Assembly: GCA_000497125.2 (NCBI GenBank)
Contig: CM035317.1
Span: 398,001 to 462,000 of the forward strand
Source: Spironucleus salmonicida
Lineage: Eukaryota; Fornicata; Diplomonadida; Hexamitidae
Direction of reading: 5' to 3'
DNA: 64,000 nt
Positions 25,808 through 37,776 of this stretch are shown in pieces. Under the pieces are notes generated by a model that ran no database searches, was not told where the DNA came from, and saw only the letters and a list, made by a program, of their open reading frames with translations. The position numbers and the translations under genes were made by a program. Each line of letters opens with the position of its first letter. Within the stretch, counting starts at the first letter, position 1.

Positions 25808-26348
25808 GGGGGTTGAGTTGAGTTGAGTTGGGGTGTTATATCAGTTAGTGAGGGGATTTTGATGAAATTTGGGGTGTTATATCAGGTGATTTTGGGGATT
25901 TTGATGAAATCTGATGAAATCTGATGAAATCTGATGAAATTTAAATGGCTAAAACGCAAGATTTGGGGTAAGTAGGTGACATTAAAATGCTGGGCGATTA
26001 GCGCGAAATCAGTGAAATGAAATTCTGCAGTTCGGGTTTAAAATCGATAAAATCGTGTTGGGGTTGGCGCGAAACGTCGAAAGAAAGGTGAAACGTGAAA
26101 AGCGAAGTTGATTAGAAAATATATAATAATAGCTAATTTTGGAGTGAAAAATAATATCAATTATATATGTTAACAAAGTGAATTTAAAAAGAAGTGGAAT
26201 TTGATAATTTAGTTTTTAATATATTAATATTATGTAAATTATAATATAATTATAAGATTAGTAGTTTAAAAAATAAATTGAAGTAAAAACCTAGTTTTCT
26301 AACTAACTATAAACTATATAAAACTATGAGATATTCGTAGTTTCCAAA
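25808..26348. repeat. Short direct repeats then AT-rich spacer
   Basis: Directly after the kinase stop lie GTTGA units (25811-25830). An imperfect 41-bp direct duplication follows (about 25829-25910, each copy with GGGGTGTTATATCAG and GGATTTTGATGAAAT). Four 10-bp copies of TGATGAAATC, the last ending in T, then fill 25902-25941. From about 26100 the region is AT-rich spacer leading to the next ATG. Confidence 0.7.
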
Positions 26349-27890
26349 ATGCTCAACGTACTGTGCGTTTAGCTAGCCTCCTGCTACACCAGCGCGCAGC
26401 TGCAGTACAACGAGAACCTGCAGACGACGACGGTGGTGCTCGAGTCGTTTCTCAACCCGGAATGCCAGCAGTTCCAGGACGAGATCAACCTCACCGTGAC
26501 GTTTTACAACGACTGGGCTCCTATCACGTTTATCCAGCCGAGGTTCAATTACTCCAGCTTCTCGTAGGTAGTTATGACTCAAACCGTCATAAAGTCAACT
26601 CCTGCTGCCCTGGAGTCTCTTCCCACGTTTGCAGAGCTCAACATCTCCAACCTGGCCTACTGGACGCTCGTCCGGGTCGTCTTCCTCGGCAGGCAGGTCG
26701 CCCAGATGGACCGCTGCTTTGACTAGAGCCGCAGTTAATTTGAAGTTTAACTTACTAACTTTAGCTTCGTCCTTGGCTTAACTCCAGCCTGCTTAGAAGA
26801 AATACGAGTCCATTCATTGGAGTTTCAGTATTAATTTAATATGAAAGCTGGGACAGTATAAATAATACGAACTGGTGTTGGTTAAAATTGTGAGATCCTT
26901 GACACATCACTTAGATGTTGGAATTATGATGACTATTTAGATGATGTATAACAACCTTTCACCACTCCTCTCATAAAATTTTTTATTCCATAAGACGATG
27001 TGATATATTCAACAGAAATAGTATTTGAGAAGGTTGTAATCGGTCGTGTGGGAGGATTTTTTGAGAATTGTTAGGCTTAATTTTTCTTAGATAATTATTA
27101 CATATAGTTTGACATAACTAAAAATGAAACAATTTAGGCTATTTTTGCAGATAATATAGGAGACTTTACTAAAATTATTTACCGTATTACAGCTGAAATT
27201 GGGACAACAGTTATAATGCTTTAATTTGTATAAACATATTATGATCCTTTTTAACGTATTTTATCACAAAAATGCTATGACTAAGAATGTATAGACAATC
27301 TAAAGTTAATTAGAACAAACTTAGATACAGCTAGACTATATCTTGACCTTGTCAGTTATACTGAAATGAACATGAACATAATTGTTGGATCCCCTGTTGA
27401 GTAGATAGTAGCATGCTTTAGACGACAGGTTACTACTATAACATCTAAAAATAGTTTTTGCGTATAGCTAGAACAGGCTGGAATGTTCTCAATCTCTCCA
27501 TTTTGTAACAGAATGACAAACAATATGACAGTAGATGCATTATTTTATAGTAAGGATACAACAAATTTATCATAAAAAGACAAAATTAATGCTGTAAAAA
27601 CAGTATAATTCGATTTTTAGAATCCGATCGTTTGTTTTGAAAGTGATGATGACGCTGCTATTTAAGAATTAAGACATGAAGGAGTATTGGGTATTATGAC
27701 TTTATCTGGAAAAGGCTTTTAATTTATTGTAGCTGGATACTAGATATGTAGTGGAGAATATAATTTAGTCTATTATATAGTATTTACAATCGCTGGGATA
27801 TTAATAACTCTTTGCTTAGTAGATACTATTATAAAATTAATAGTTTTAGTTAATATTCTCAAAGCATCTAAAAAATCAAGAAAACTATGA
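26349..27890 (+). CDS. Unrecognised single-pass membrane protein, 513 aa (copy 1)
   Basis: Open from ATG 26349 (CCAAAATG) to TGA 27888-27890 with many TAA/TAG read as Gln. The N-terminus MLNVLCVQLASCYTSAQ looks like a signal peptide cleaved after TSA. A large ectodomain with scattered cysteines follows (PECQQF, DRCFDQ, NCEILDTSLRCWNYDDY, KCYDQEC) and N-glycosylation sites (NLT, NYS, NIS). Near the C-terminus is one strong TM helix (YYIVFTIAGILITLCLVDTI) with possible extension, then a basic end KASKKSRKL. It is paired in tandem with 29174-30712. I do not recognise the family; the shape suggests a secretory-pathway or surface receptor-like protein. Codons 9-126 are GC-rich, the rest AT-rich, switching abruptly at 26726. 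Confidence 0.8.
26374..26726 (+). repeat. 353-bp near-identical GC-rich block, copy 1
   Basis: This block and 29199-29551 have equal length and differ at four bases by my reading. Both ends are abrupt: upstream bases differ, and from the codon after the shared TTTGACTAG the two genes are strongly diverged. It encodes about 118 residues from the signal-peptide end to CFDQ. Confidence 0.85.
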
Positions 27891-29173
27891 ATGATTATAA
27901 ATTACTCTTGCATAGTTATTTATTTTAATAGTATTGCAGTCACGGTTTAAATGTTTACAAAAAATACTTTAATTTTAGTTATCAAAAGTCTTAATGCTTA
28001 TTGTTAATTAAATAAACATTATTAACCTATTACCTAGTTGCTTTATTCTCATAAATAATTATTTGCGATCGTAAATCAAATCAAAAAGAAATTATTTATA
28101 GTAAAAAATGATTAAAATTATAAAGAATCATAAGTATACGAAAATATCACCATAGTGAATGATAATGATAAAAACTATGCTATATATGATAGTATTAAAA
28201 TTAATGCATGTAATAATTCCAAATGTGAGCAGTCTTAAGCATAATACCCTAAACTAGAAATTATATAATAAATAATATACCTTAAAGAATGTATCATTTT
28301 ATATTAGAAAACGCGAGCGCTTATTAATAGTAAATACTGAGCAGGTGTTAATTATTAAATTTTATTGAAAGAAAGATTTAATAAGGTTCGGTGTATTCAT
28401 TTTCGAAAATCATATAACTATGTAATCTTAGTCTAATAATATATATAATAATTTTATTTCTACTAATTTCAGTATTAATAAATTTATCTATTAAGAAACT
28501 AAAAATATTAATAACATAAAGTATCTAATAATAAAAATAAATTAGCAATAAAAATAACTAATGATAGTTATGAATAATATTCAGAAAGTATGTTATGTAT
28601 TAATTTCATAAAATGGTAAACATTTTTAATAATAAGGCTCGCTCTCAGAACATCTGTAATATTGCTTATAAACTTATATATTAGTTTTAAACTAAACATA
28701 AAAGTAAGCTGTAATTACAGATTAAAAATATTTTAATAAAATGCTGTATTTTATTTATTTTATGATAATTTAAGATATTACTTTTTAAAAAGATTACCAT
28801 CTTAGAAAGTTATATGTTAATTCAAACCTATAAACACATAATTTTTTATTTAATAAATTTGAGATTTACAATTTTACTGAATCGAAAGCTGTTTTAAAAT
28901 AAATTATAATCAATAATTCAAAACTTATTATAATTTCTTTTAATCAATTCTAAAACTTATATAATATAAACCATTGATGTTTTATTACTTGACAGAATAA
29001 ATTCCTATTTTTTCTTACTAAGCACTACCTTATAATACTATATATCAATGTAACATGGTAAATAGGTTAATTACAAAGTATAGATAATTAATAATAATAT
29101 CAAGTAGTCTAAAATTTCTAAACATACAATACTAATATTTTATTTTAACACTTATTATTGTAACTTAAATTAA
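27891..29173. other. AT-rich intergenic sequence
   Basis: No gene, repeat or RNA recognised between the tandem pair. Confidence 0.5.
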
Positions 29174-30712
29174 ATGATCTTATTGTTAAACTAGCAGGTA
29201 GCCTCCTGCTACACCAGCGCGCAGCTGCAGTACAACGAGAACCTGCAGACGACGACGGTGGTGCTCGAGTCGTTTCTCAACCCGGAATGCCAGCAGTTCC
29301 AGGACGAGGTCAACCTCACCGTGACGTTTTACAACGACTGGGCTCCTATCACGTTTATCCAGCCGAGGTTCAACTACTCCAGCTTCTCGTAGGTAGTTAT
29401 GACTCAAACCGTCATAACGTCAACTCCTGCTGCCCTGGAGTCTCTTCCCACGTTCGCAGAGCTCAACATCTCCAACCTGGCCTACTGGACGCTCGTCCGG
29501 GTCGTCTTCCTCGGCAGGCAGGTCGCCCAGATGGACCGCTGCTTTGACTAGGATAAAAGCTTATTTATGGTGCAATTATCTAATTTCAATTTTGAGCTAG
29601 CATTAACATAAGCATGCTTAGCTGAGATAAAATTATAAGCTATAGAATTTTAGTATTAATTTAACTAAAAAGCTGGAACTATAACCATATTAAGAGACGG
29701 AACTGATTAAAATTGTGAAGTTGCCGAAAGTTCAATAAAATGCTGGAACTATGATGACTATGTGGATGATATTCAGTAACCATTTACGACTCCTCTGATA
29801 AAATTTTTCATACCATCTGATGGAGTAATTTATTCGACCGAGATTGTCTTTGAGAACGTCATCATAGGCCGAGTTGGAGGATTTTTTGAAAATGTATAAG
29901 CGCAATTTCTAATAGATAATTTTTATATTTAATTCAATATAACTTAAAATAAGACCATATAAGATGTATTTGCAAATAATATGGAGAATTTTACTAAAAT
30001 TATATATCGCCTAACTGCTGAAGTTTGTAGTACTATTATCATGTTTTAATTTGTTCAATCTTATTACGACCCGAACTAAAACTTTTTATCTCAGAGATGT
30101 TACGATTAGGAATGTAGAGATAAATTAAGATTGTTACGTAATAACTTAGATATTACGAGAATATATTTAGATATTGCCAGCTATACTGATATGGTTATGA
30201 ATGTAATAGTAGGATCTCCTGGTGTTTAGGTAGTAGTTTGTTTCAGAAGAGTAGTCACAAAAATTATATCTGAAACTAGTTTCAGTGTCGAGTTAGAAAT
30301 AGCTCGCAGCTTTCCTATTACACGGCTTTGTACTCAAATGGACTCAACTATGGTAGTAGACATGAAATATTATAGTAAAAATATATAAGATTTAACACTA
30401 CCTGACTCTATTAATGCAGTAACATCCATAAAATTTGATTTTGATAATCCTATTGTACTCTTCGAAAGTACTGATACTAAAGAAATATAAAATCTTTATG
30501 ACCCGGATATTTTATCTGTTATTACTATATCTGGAAAAGGATTTACATTTGTTGTAACTGGATACTAGGTAAGTAATGGATAATACAGCATTGTATATTA
30601 TATTGTATTTACTTTAGCTGGTATAGTAGTTTTACTTTGCTTAATTGATACCATACTTAAACTAATAGCACTAATGAATCTTCTGAAAGCTACAAAGAAG
30701 TCTAGAAGGTGA
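29174..30712 (+). CDS. Unrecognised single-pass membrane protein, 512 aa (copy 2)
   Basis: Tandem paralogue of 26349-27890. ATG 29174 gives a different signal-peptide start, MILLLNQQVASCYTSAQ, then joins the shared block. After the block (29551) the protein is alignable along its length but clearly diverged (CWNYDDYVDDIQQPFTTPLI, KCW, RCYDQEC conserved). It ends with a TM helix (YYIVFTLAGIVVLLCLIDTI) and a basic tail KATKKSRR before TGA 30710-30712. Numerous TAA/TAG sit where the paralogue has CAA/CAG or other TAR codons, which supports Gln. Conserved ectodomain cysteines suggest a constrained fold. Function unknown. Confidence 0.8.
29199..29551 (+). repeat. 353-bp near-identical GC-rich block, copy 2
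   Basis: Partner of 26374-26726; see that entry for its limits and content. Confidence 0.85.
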
Positions 30713-31113
30713 TTGCCATTATTTAAACATATGATTGTTATTATATATAATATATACGGGAATCTTTTAATGAACATACCCGATGGGCGTACTAGTCATA
30801 ATGTTTCTTATAAATTTGTTTTATCAACATGATAATGAATGTAATATATCATTCAGTTAAACAATTTAATATAAAATTCTATTCATTCTTGTTCAAGTAT
30901 AGTATTACGAAGTTATAATATAATTATTTATTATGTTAATTAATTTTGTATTTACATGTTTAATTATATTGATACTATTTCTTCTGACAATTAAGTAGCT
31001 GATAAAATAGCATATATTTATATTTTAGTTAGCTTAATCTACAATATTAACTACTTAATTCATTCAGAATCTTAAAAAAACAACTTACTAATATGAAAAT
31101 ATATTAAATACAC
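30713..31113. other. AT-rich spacer between convergent genes
   Basis: Separates the 3' ends of the membrane protein gene and the PQ-loop gene. No element recognised. Confidence 0.4.
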
Positions 31114-32016
31114 TCACTCATGAACATTAATTTCCTCAGTTGTGACTGTCTCCATGTTTGTCTCTGTGACATCATCATTTAGCTTATTATCCTAAGATAA
31201 ACCCTATCTACCATAGTACCAAACTTACCATAAAATAATTAAATCGCATAATGCTGGCCAAGTGCAGGAGAAAATGAAAGGCGCTTAATCTAAGGCAGAA
31301 GCCCCATTGGCAATATCACACATCAGAGAAATAAATTAAAAAACATTACCAGAAAATGTGCAAAGAAACATACCGCTAGCAAGTCCTTCTGTACATTTTC
31401 TTTTGTAGTTTTTGTAAATTTAACCTGGCTTAGAAAGACCATAAAGTGGAATAGTTAAGTAAGACAGAACAAGCCCAAAGTAATAAATTCCCCCTGTTAC
31501 AGGTACATTATCTTAACATTAAGGATACTAATTAGGTGCATGCTGCATAAGATTGCCAGCAGGAACCCCATAGCAGCAAATCCCGATCACAACCATGCTT
31601 ACCATAAATGCATAAAATTAACCCTCAGCAAATCCAACTTTAGTGCTCATACGTTTTTCCCTTAGTTTTTTAGCTAGTGGAAGACGATAATATACCAGTT
31701 GGAATATTAAAACAACGTCAATAGCGCAATAAAAAAGAGCCAAAAACTACTATGTAAAAAGAAGCTTAAGAACAGTTGTGGAAACCGCGCTACAAATATC
31801 ACCACCAATCCACTAAATGATAAAGATAAGGGAAATAGCTTCCGTCTCTTTAATGAGGAAATTGACACGAATTTAAGGATACAGCGCTACAATCCAACAG
31901 AATATCGAAAGCCAACCAAATACAAATGAAACTATATGTAGAGTGTTCACTTGGCATTGGTTGAAAACCGCTGCAATGAAAAAGTTAGCTTTCGGATCTT
32001 TGCAGAGACACCCCAT
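31114..32016 (-). CDS. PQ-loop transporter (SLC66A1/PQLC2-like), 300 aa
   Basis: Open from ATG 32016 (TTAAAATG) to TGA 31114-31116 with TAR as Gln. About seven hydrophobic helices are seen. The first PQ-loop repeat reads FGWLSIFCWIVALYPQIRVN; the Gln of its PQ motif (residue 48) is a TAA codon. Downstream come SLIFIIQWIGGD and the second repeat GLSKPGQIYKNYKRK, where the motif is PGQ, again with TAA for Gln. The C-terminus is an acidic, Thr-rich cytosolic tail (ETNMETVTTEEINVHE). PQ-loop proteins of this type export cationic amino acids or cystine from lysosome-like organelles; the substrate here is inferred only. The gene is divergent from the ENT gene at 34024. Confidence 0.85.
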
Positions 32017-34023
32017 TTTAAAAGAAAGGGATATAACAACGGTACATAATATACCAATATAAATACTTATTTTTAGGGAGTTGAATTTGCTCTAAAACCT
32101 CAATATTGTAGTTATAATATCTGTATATTAACTATTTAAAATGTGGTTCATCCAATATTACGGTAAAATGAAAATTCCAACACCTATATTATTATATTAT
32201 TATATCTTCATATACAAATTTCGCAAAAAACCATTCCTTTTTTTCGATGCAACCTATCTCTAAATATCGCAATTTGTTTAATACGCACTTGTCCCCAAAA
32301 AAATTTCCCTTCCACAAAAATTTACAATTTTCCACTCCACCATTAACTCACTTAACGAAAAATTTCTTCAAAAATACTCACAAAATTTCGCCTTTCCGCA
32401 AAATTTTTCGTTATCGCGCACATCAAGTACGTGAAAATGTTCAAATTTAACTGAAAACTTCAGCGCCGCGCGAGAAAGTCGATTTTCTGGCGTTTCGGCC
32501 TCGCAAAAGACGAAAAACTCAAAATTTTCGTAGCGTTCGTTTAGCGGGTAAATTTTGAATTTTCGATATTTACTCGTTACATCAGTTGTATAAAATTTTT
32601 ATGAGTATTGGAAGGGAACGAATCGGAAGGTGTATTACCATTTTAATGTGTTAAATACTTGTATTTAGACTGCGAGAATTTGCAAATTTGGTTTATAAGC
32701 GTTATATCATTAAAATAAAAATTTGGACGTTATATCACTTGGAAAAATATTTTTATTCGATAATTCGTTTAAAGTCCCTTTCAGCGGTTTCCTGCGCCCC
32801 CAAATTGTCCAAATTTAGTAAAATTACTAAAGAATACTTAGCGAGTATTATCGCTTCAACTGATATAACAAAAACTAGTCTAGTATTAAAATTGGATAAG
32901 TATGGTGCTGGAGAAGGAAAATGCGGTAGCGGGGTATCGTTTTCATGACGTAGAATACTGCGAAAACGCGGTAATAAAAAATAGTGGAGTGGATAATTTT
33001 TATTAATATTATAATATTATATATAATAATGAATAAAATAAAATGGAGCGCAGAAGGCGAAACCGAGCTGGTGGGAGTCGAAAAATGACGCATGATATAA
33101 TAGATTAGTGATGGGTTAGAAATTTTAGCTTTTGTTGGAAATCCGTGGACGGAATGTGCGAATTTTGGCCCGCTAGTGGCTGGTATAAAGAAGTTAGTGA
33201 AAAGTTACTTTGGGGGCTCTGTAAATCATAGAATTAAGCTTTTCTCTGGTATAATTAGCAGTAATATAATGTAATGAATAATAGTTTGATCTTCAGAGAA
33301 GCATATTTTGGCTACTTTTTAATTAATAATTTGTGTTATTAAAGATATAATAATTATATATTTGAAAATGCAAAATGGAGTCGAAAATACTCAGCTTAGA
33401 AATGCGACGAGAATAGGCAATATTCCATTAAGAGAGTTTTTAAATATCATAACTTTAATTTTTAGCATGTTTTATGTGTCAGATTATTGGTTTTTGCCAA
33501 TTTGTTGATATTTGTATGATAGAGGTTGTTACAAGTTACGGTAACACCAAGCAGTAGATTATTAGGATATATGCTCATAGTAAATTACTTAGAAAATGAT
33601 TAGGGCGTTGTGTCTAAAAATATCTGTTTTTAACTTAGACAAGCAAACTTATCATGAATTATTGGCCTGTTTTCGAAATTGTTGATGGTTTGAGTCTTTT
33701 ATATTTATCTAAATTATTGTTGAGAAAATAGTTTTTCGTATTGTTAGCATAAATTGATATATTTTATTAATAAGTCTTTTATATAGGCTTTTAGATTTCT
33801 AATAAATCATATTATGCCTCTTAAATAATGAGACTAGCTTTAAGCTTTTACCGCTATTCATTTATTATTTCAGAGTTAGAAAAAATAGCTTAAAGATTCC
33901 GGGAAAACCAGTTACGTTCAATAATTTTAATTATATATTAATTAATTGTATAATAATTCGAAAATATCTAATTATGAATAATATAGTTTTACTTCATAGA
34001 ATTCTATTCCTTATGTTTTAAAA
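32017..34023. other. Intergenic region between two transporter genes
   Basis: Two kb without a convincing gene. A basic, low-complexity frame of 103 codons (ATG 32247 to TGA 32556-32558, MQPISKYRNLFNTHLSPKKF) could be a small gene but has no known domain. Another frame ending at TGA near 32946 has no ATG. The short motif GTTATATCA occurs twice (near 32700 and 32730), as it does downstream of the kinase. Confidence 0.35.
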
Positions 34024-35421
34024 ATGACAGAAAATGTTGATGCCGATATAGAAATTAAATAGATAGACTCATAAACAGTCGACGCGGCATAGCCTGAGTT
34101 ATATACAAAAGTTGAGGAAAAGCCAAATAAACTAGCATGGTGGATATTCTTACTATTTGGTATTACCTTCCTTATTCCTTTTAACTGCTTTATAGTACCA
34201 GTAGATTATTGGTTTAACTAGTTCCCTAGTACATTGCTTACTGGTATTTCTCTAGTAAATAATGTTTGTACGGCTGCTACATCTATCTTAATGATGAGAT
34301 ACTCAGTAACACTTACTGTACGTTTCAGACTAATACTTTGTTGGTCTGTTTAGTTGTGCATTATGCTCACCGTTCCATTTGTCTAGTTAATTACATACAA
34401 TCAGAAAATGAGAATGGCTATTATTCTCATATGCTGTGTATTCTCTGGAATTTGCGCAGGAATATACTTCCCTACATTAATGGGACTTGCAGCTTCACTA
34501 GATGTAAAATATATAGTTGCTGTGAATAGTGGTTCAGGTGTTGCTGGAATGGTAGCATAATTAATTAAAATTTTAACTAAACCAATTATACCATTTAACA
34601 GTAAGGATGCTAATTATGACTCATATCTCTACTACACCACAATATTGTATTTTGCTATAGGTTCACTGTTTATAATAGCTTCATTTATCGGTTACTTCAA
34701 AATAACAAAAATTTATACTACTAAATAACTGGAATTTGATTCATAAGATAGGAAACGATTTTTCATGCAGAAATTGACGAAAATTTAAATAAATGATGCA
34801 CCCGGATCAAGATTTATTGACGCTGCTAAAAATTTATGGATGCCTGGATTATCCTTATTTTTAATCTTTTTTGTTACATTAACTTTATTCCCTGCGATTA
34901 CTATTTAAATCTTATGTTATTCCATGTTTAAAACGAATGAATCTGGAAAATATGGTGATTGGTGGTCAATTATAATGTTTTCATGGTTCATGCTAGGTGA
35001 TTGGGTTGGAAGATAATTCCCATCTTGGAAATGGGGACTTAGCTTTTGGAGTGTCAAGAGCCTTTTTATCGCTGCGATTATTAGGCTTTCTTTCATCGCA
35101 TTATTTATTGTACAAATTGTCCCATATTATCACTGGCCTAGTGGTACTAGTAGCCCAGCTTAGGTGGGCTAAAAACCTGATGGATTACCGTTGGTGCATA
35201 ACGACTTGTTTGCGTGGATAGTTATGATTTTATTCGCTGTTTCAAATGGTTGGTTTATGTGTGCAATTTTCTGCAAATATGGTACGATTATGAAGCCAGA
35301 AACAAATCATACACATGCTGCTAATTTTATGACTTTATGCCTTAATTTTGGTCTTGTAATAGGAAGCTCCTTAGGAACTATTGTATCAATAATTATTGAT
35401 ACAGCGAAATCAAGCCTCTGA
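34024..35421 (+). CDS. Equilibrative nucleoside transporter (ENT/SLC29), 465 aa
   Basis: Open from ATG 34024 (TTAAAAATG) to TGA 35419-35421 once in-frame TAA/TAG are read as Gln (IEIKQID, WFNQFP). It has a soluble, acidic/Gln N-terminus of about 35 residues and about eleven hydrophobic helices. TM1 reads WWIFLLFGITFLIPFNCF, the ENT signature (W..FxLxG...L.P.N). TM8 carries FMLGDWVGRQ, the conserved D..GR of ENTs. A basic cytosolic loop (TKQLEFDSQDRKRFFMQK) lies mid-protein, as usual in ENTs. ENTs take up nucleosides or nucleobases; diplomonads are purine and pyrimidine auxotrophs, so import is a plausible role. Length fits the family. The small open frames within are fragments split at TAR codons. 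Confidence 0.9.
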
Positions 35422-35918
35422 TTTATTTCCATTATTTACTAAATCTAAAAAATCTATAGCTATATATTAATTGTAAATTAATTATTATTTAAATCCAAAA
35501 ATGAATAATCTATTACTTTATCCTTCTATGCGTTTAATTCTGACGTATTAAATGATGAATAACGAATTTTATAAATTAAATGATTATTAAGGCAACCTGA
35601 ATCATGATTCTAGTTGACTATAACTAAAATAATTGAATCATCATTTAAATTTTTAAAGAAACTTATCTAAGAACATTAAATAAGATTTAACTATTTAAAA
35701 AATTAATTATATATCACATGAATAAGATATTGCTTGTTGGTACTAATACTACGAACTAAATAATAAATTAATATAATAATTAAGTACTATGGTAATTGTA
35801 ATTTAAAGAAAACAAATAAACTCATTGATATAATTTTATTAATAATGATATGATTAAGTCGTTGATATATGTTATTAAATTATTCAATAAACACATGATT
35901 ATTCAGTGACAAATACGT
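35422..35918. other. AT-rich spacer between convergent genes
   Basis: No feature recognised between the ENT stop and the small minus-strand gene. Confidence 0.4.
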
Positions 35919-36191
35919 TCAGATAAAGCCCATAGCTTTTCCGTAGGCAGTCCAAGCCTATTTTTGCGTATCAAAAGCAAGTTTCTTCATTTCAGTTACT
36001 TTAGTATTAATTTCAAGAACTAATTCAGCTTTAACAACCTCACACTTACAAGTTTCACAAATGCATTCGCATTTTACGATTTCTTGAGTCTTTTCAATTT
36101 ACTAAGGTACCATTTATGGTTACATCATGTACATATAAGGGTTATACATTGGCATTGCTTACATGGCTGGAATAGGCTATTATGGTTGCAT
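35919..36191 (-). CDS. Small Met/Gln/Pro-rich protein with a Cys cluster, 90 aa
   Basis: ATG 36191 to TGA 35919-35921, using TAA/TAG as Gln. The N-terminal third is Met/Pro/Gln/Tyr-rich (MQPQQPIPAMQAMPMYNPYM). Then comes a compact cysteine cluster (VKCECICETCKCEVV) that could bind metal, and a helical, charged C-terminus ending WTAYGKAMGFI. I do not recognise the family. The Cys cluster and absence of TM or signal peptide suggest a soluble cytosolic protein. It may be cotranscribed or co-oriented with the next three minus-strand genes. Confidence 0.6.
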
Positions 36192-36319
36192 TAGTGGAAG
36201 TGAAAGGAACGGGACCTATTCATAAATATAAGAATATAATATAAGTATAGTTATTAATATAATGTTTAGTAATTACTACTATTATTAAAGTATAATAAAG
36301 ATAAATAAAGAAATGTATT

Positions 36320-37189
36320 TCACACAACACAAGGTCTACCTTAAAGAATTATGCTTATCATCTCCTCAGACATATCTTTCCTCATAATTTCCAGTAATCT
36401 TTCACATACTTTTTTGACACATTTCACCTTTTCCATGCGAGGTACATCCCTAAGAATTTAATCTATCTCTTCTTGGCAAGCACCTAACTCAAACATCCTA
36501 TCTTTTAGTATGTTAACAATCATTTTATTTTCGTTTTATATATTAACTGAACCGCATAAATCGTTGTTATATTATTATTAATATTAGTAATAAAAACATC
36601 CTTCAACTTCAACTTTAGCTGCAACATTATCATTACAAACATAAGATGGTTGAGGCTATTCCTTTTCAGGTTTAATTTCAGTAGGAATTTTACCTAAAAT
36701 AGAAGGCGTTTTTGGTTTATTGTTCTATGTTACCTTATTACTTTTTAATCTCTAAATCTCATCATTTAATTCTTGAATCAATGCGTTCTTTTCTGCAATT
36801 TCACTATTTAAATCGTCAATTTAAACCTAAATTGAACCTGTATTTAACTTCCATGAAGACATTCCCATAGATTGCGATAGTTCCTGCCCATACATATCAG
36901 TCTCACGATGTTTTATAATATCTTCAATTTGATCAATCGCAGCTATAACATCGCTTGCTTATTATTTTGATATATATCCAGTCTTTTCAAAAAGTTATTC
37001 AATTTACTAGATAGAAATTTAGTCGACTTCAACAAATTCTGCTGTGCTGAAAAAATTCCTATCCCATATCTTTTTGAACCCTAAGATTGTAGCTCTGGAG
37101 AGATTAATAGTGGCCTATTTGGGGTTTAAAAGAGATTGAAGTTATCTAAGATGTTTCTTCATTTCATGACATGCGTTTAATTAAGGCAT
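36320..37189 (-). CDS. Coiled-coil protein of unknown function, 289 aa
   Basis: A single frame from ATG 37189 (GCAAAATGCC) to TGA 36320-36322 with many TAA/TAG as Gln, including a run at YYQYQQQYNN. The N-terminal part is helical (residues about 1-100). Residues about 120-155 form a heptad-like coiled coil (IDDLNSEIAEKNALIQELND). A Lys/Pro-rich linker follows (KPKTPSILGKIPTEIKPEK), then the QYQQQ stretch and a second helical, Cys-containing domain (MFELGACQEEIDQILRDVP, VKCVKKVCERLLEIMRKDM). A conventional stop-aware reading would wrongly give only a 67-aa piece from 36523. Family not recognised. Its neighbours are flagellar-type genes, so a cytoskeletal role is possible but unproven. Confidence 0.7.
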
Positions 37190-37473
37190 TTTGCGGATGG
37201 TTTGGAATAATCTATTACTTAGTTATTTATATAATAACGTTAATATTTTGTTTTCTCTGAAAAAAATGGGAATGGCAAATTAAATTAGAAAATCTCATAA
37301 TTTGCTTATATATAATGAAGAAAAGTTTGTTTATAAAAACTGTAAACTTACACTATGTATTATCATAAATTATATATAAATATATCAATCATGATAAAAT
37401 AATACTAGTTAATTTTGTCCTCCTAACCAAATTTACTAACAAGCATACACAGCTTTACTTTAAATAATGATCT

Positions 37474-37776
37474 TCACTTTACACCATCAAAATAATCAGC
37501 AAAATACTGATATACGTTACTTGGTTTATCCATTAGCACTGAGCTTAAAAGATCGCTGATTATACTCCTAAGCTCAGGATGTTTTTCTAAATAATCAGTA
37601 TGCAGTTTAGTTACCTCGGCTGTCTAAAGAGCCTCTTGACGCTCCAAATCAAAACGATAATCCTCTATATTACCTTTTTATAATTCTACCTCACCAAGTT
37701 CTGCCCTAGGAGGCAATGCTAAGTTTTCTCTGTTTACAGGAAGAGTAGGATCAGTAATGAGTGGGAAATCCGCCAT
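37474..37776 (-). CDS. RIIa-domain (dimerization/docking) protein, 100 aa
   Basis: ATG 37776 (ATAAAATGGCGG) to TGA 37474-37476. The N-terminus is extended and charged (MADFPLITDPTLPVNRENLA). The C-terminal 45 residues, YLEKHPELRSIISDLLSSVL then MDKPSNVYQYFADYF, match the RIIa fold: two amphipathic helices with the diagnostic KP..V..F...YF. Such domains dimerise and dock onto amphipathic helices of anchoring proteins; in cilia and flagella they occur on radial-spoke and related proteins (RSP7/RSP11 type, ropporin). One TAA and one TAG are Gln. It lies 291 bp from the Dpy-30 gene on the same strand. Confidence 0.8.

Noticed and set aside
26349-27890. Single-pass ectodomain protein as a HAP2/GCS1-type gamete fusion protein
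   Set aside because: Topology fits, but I could not find the conserved motif pattern of that family; left unassigned.
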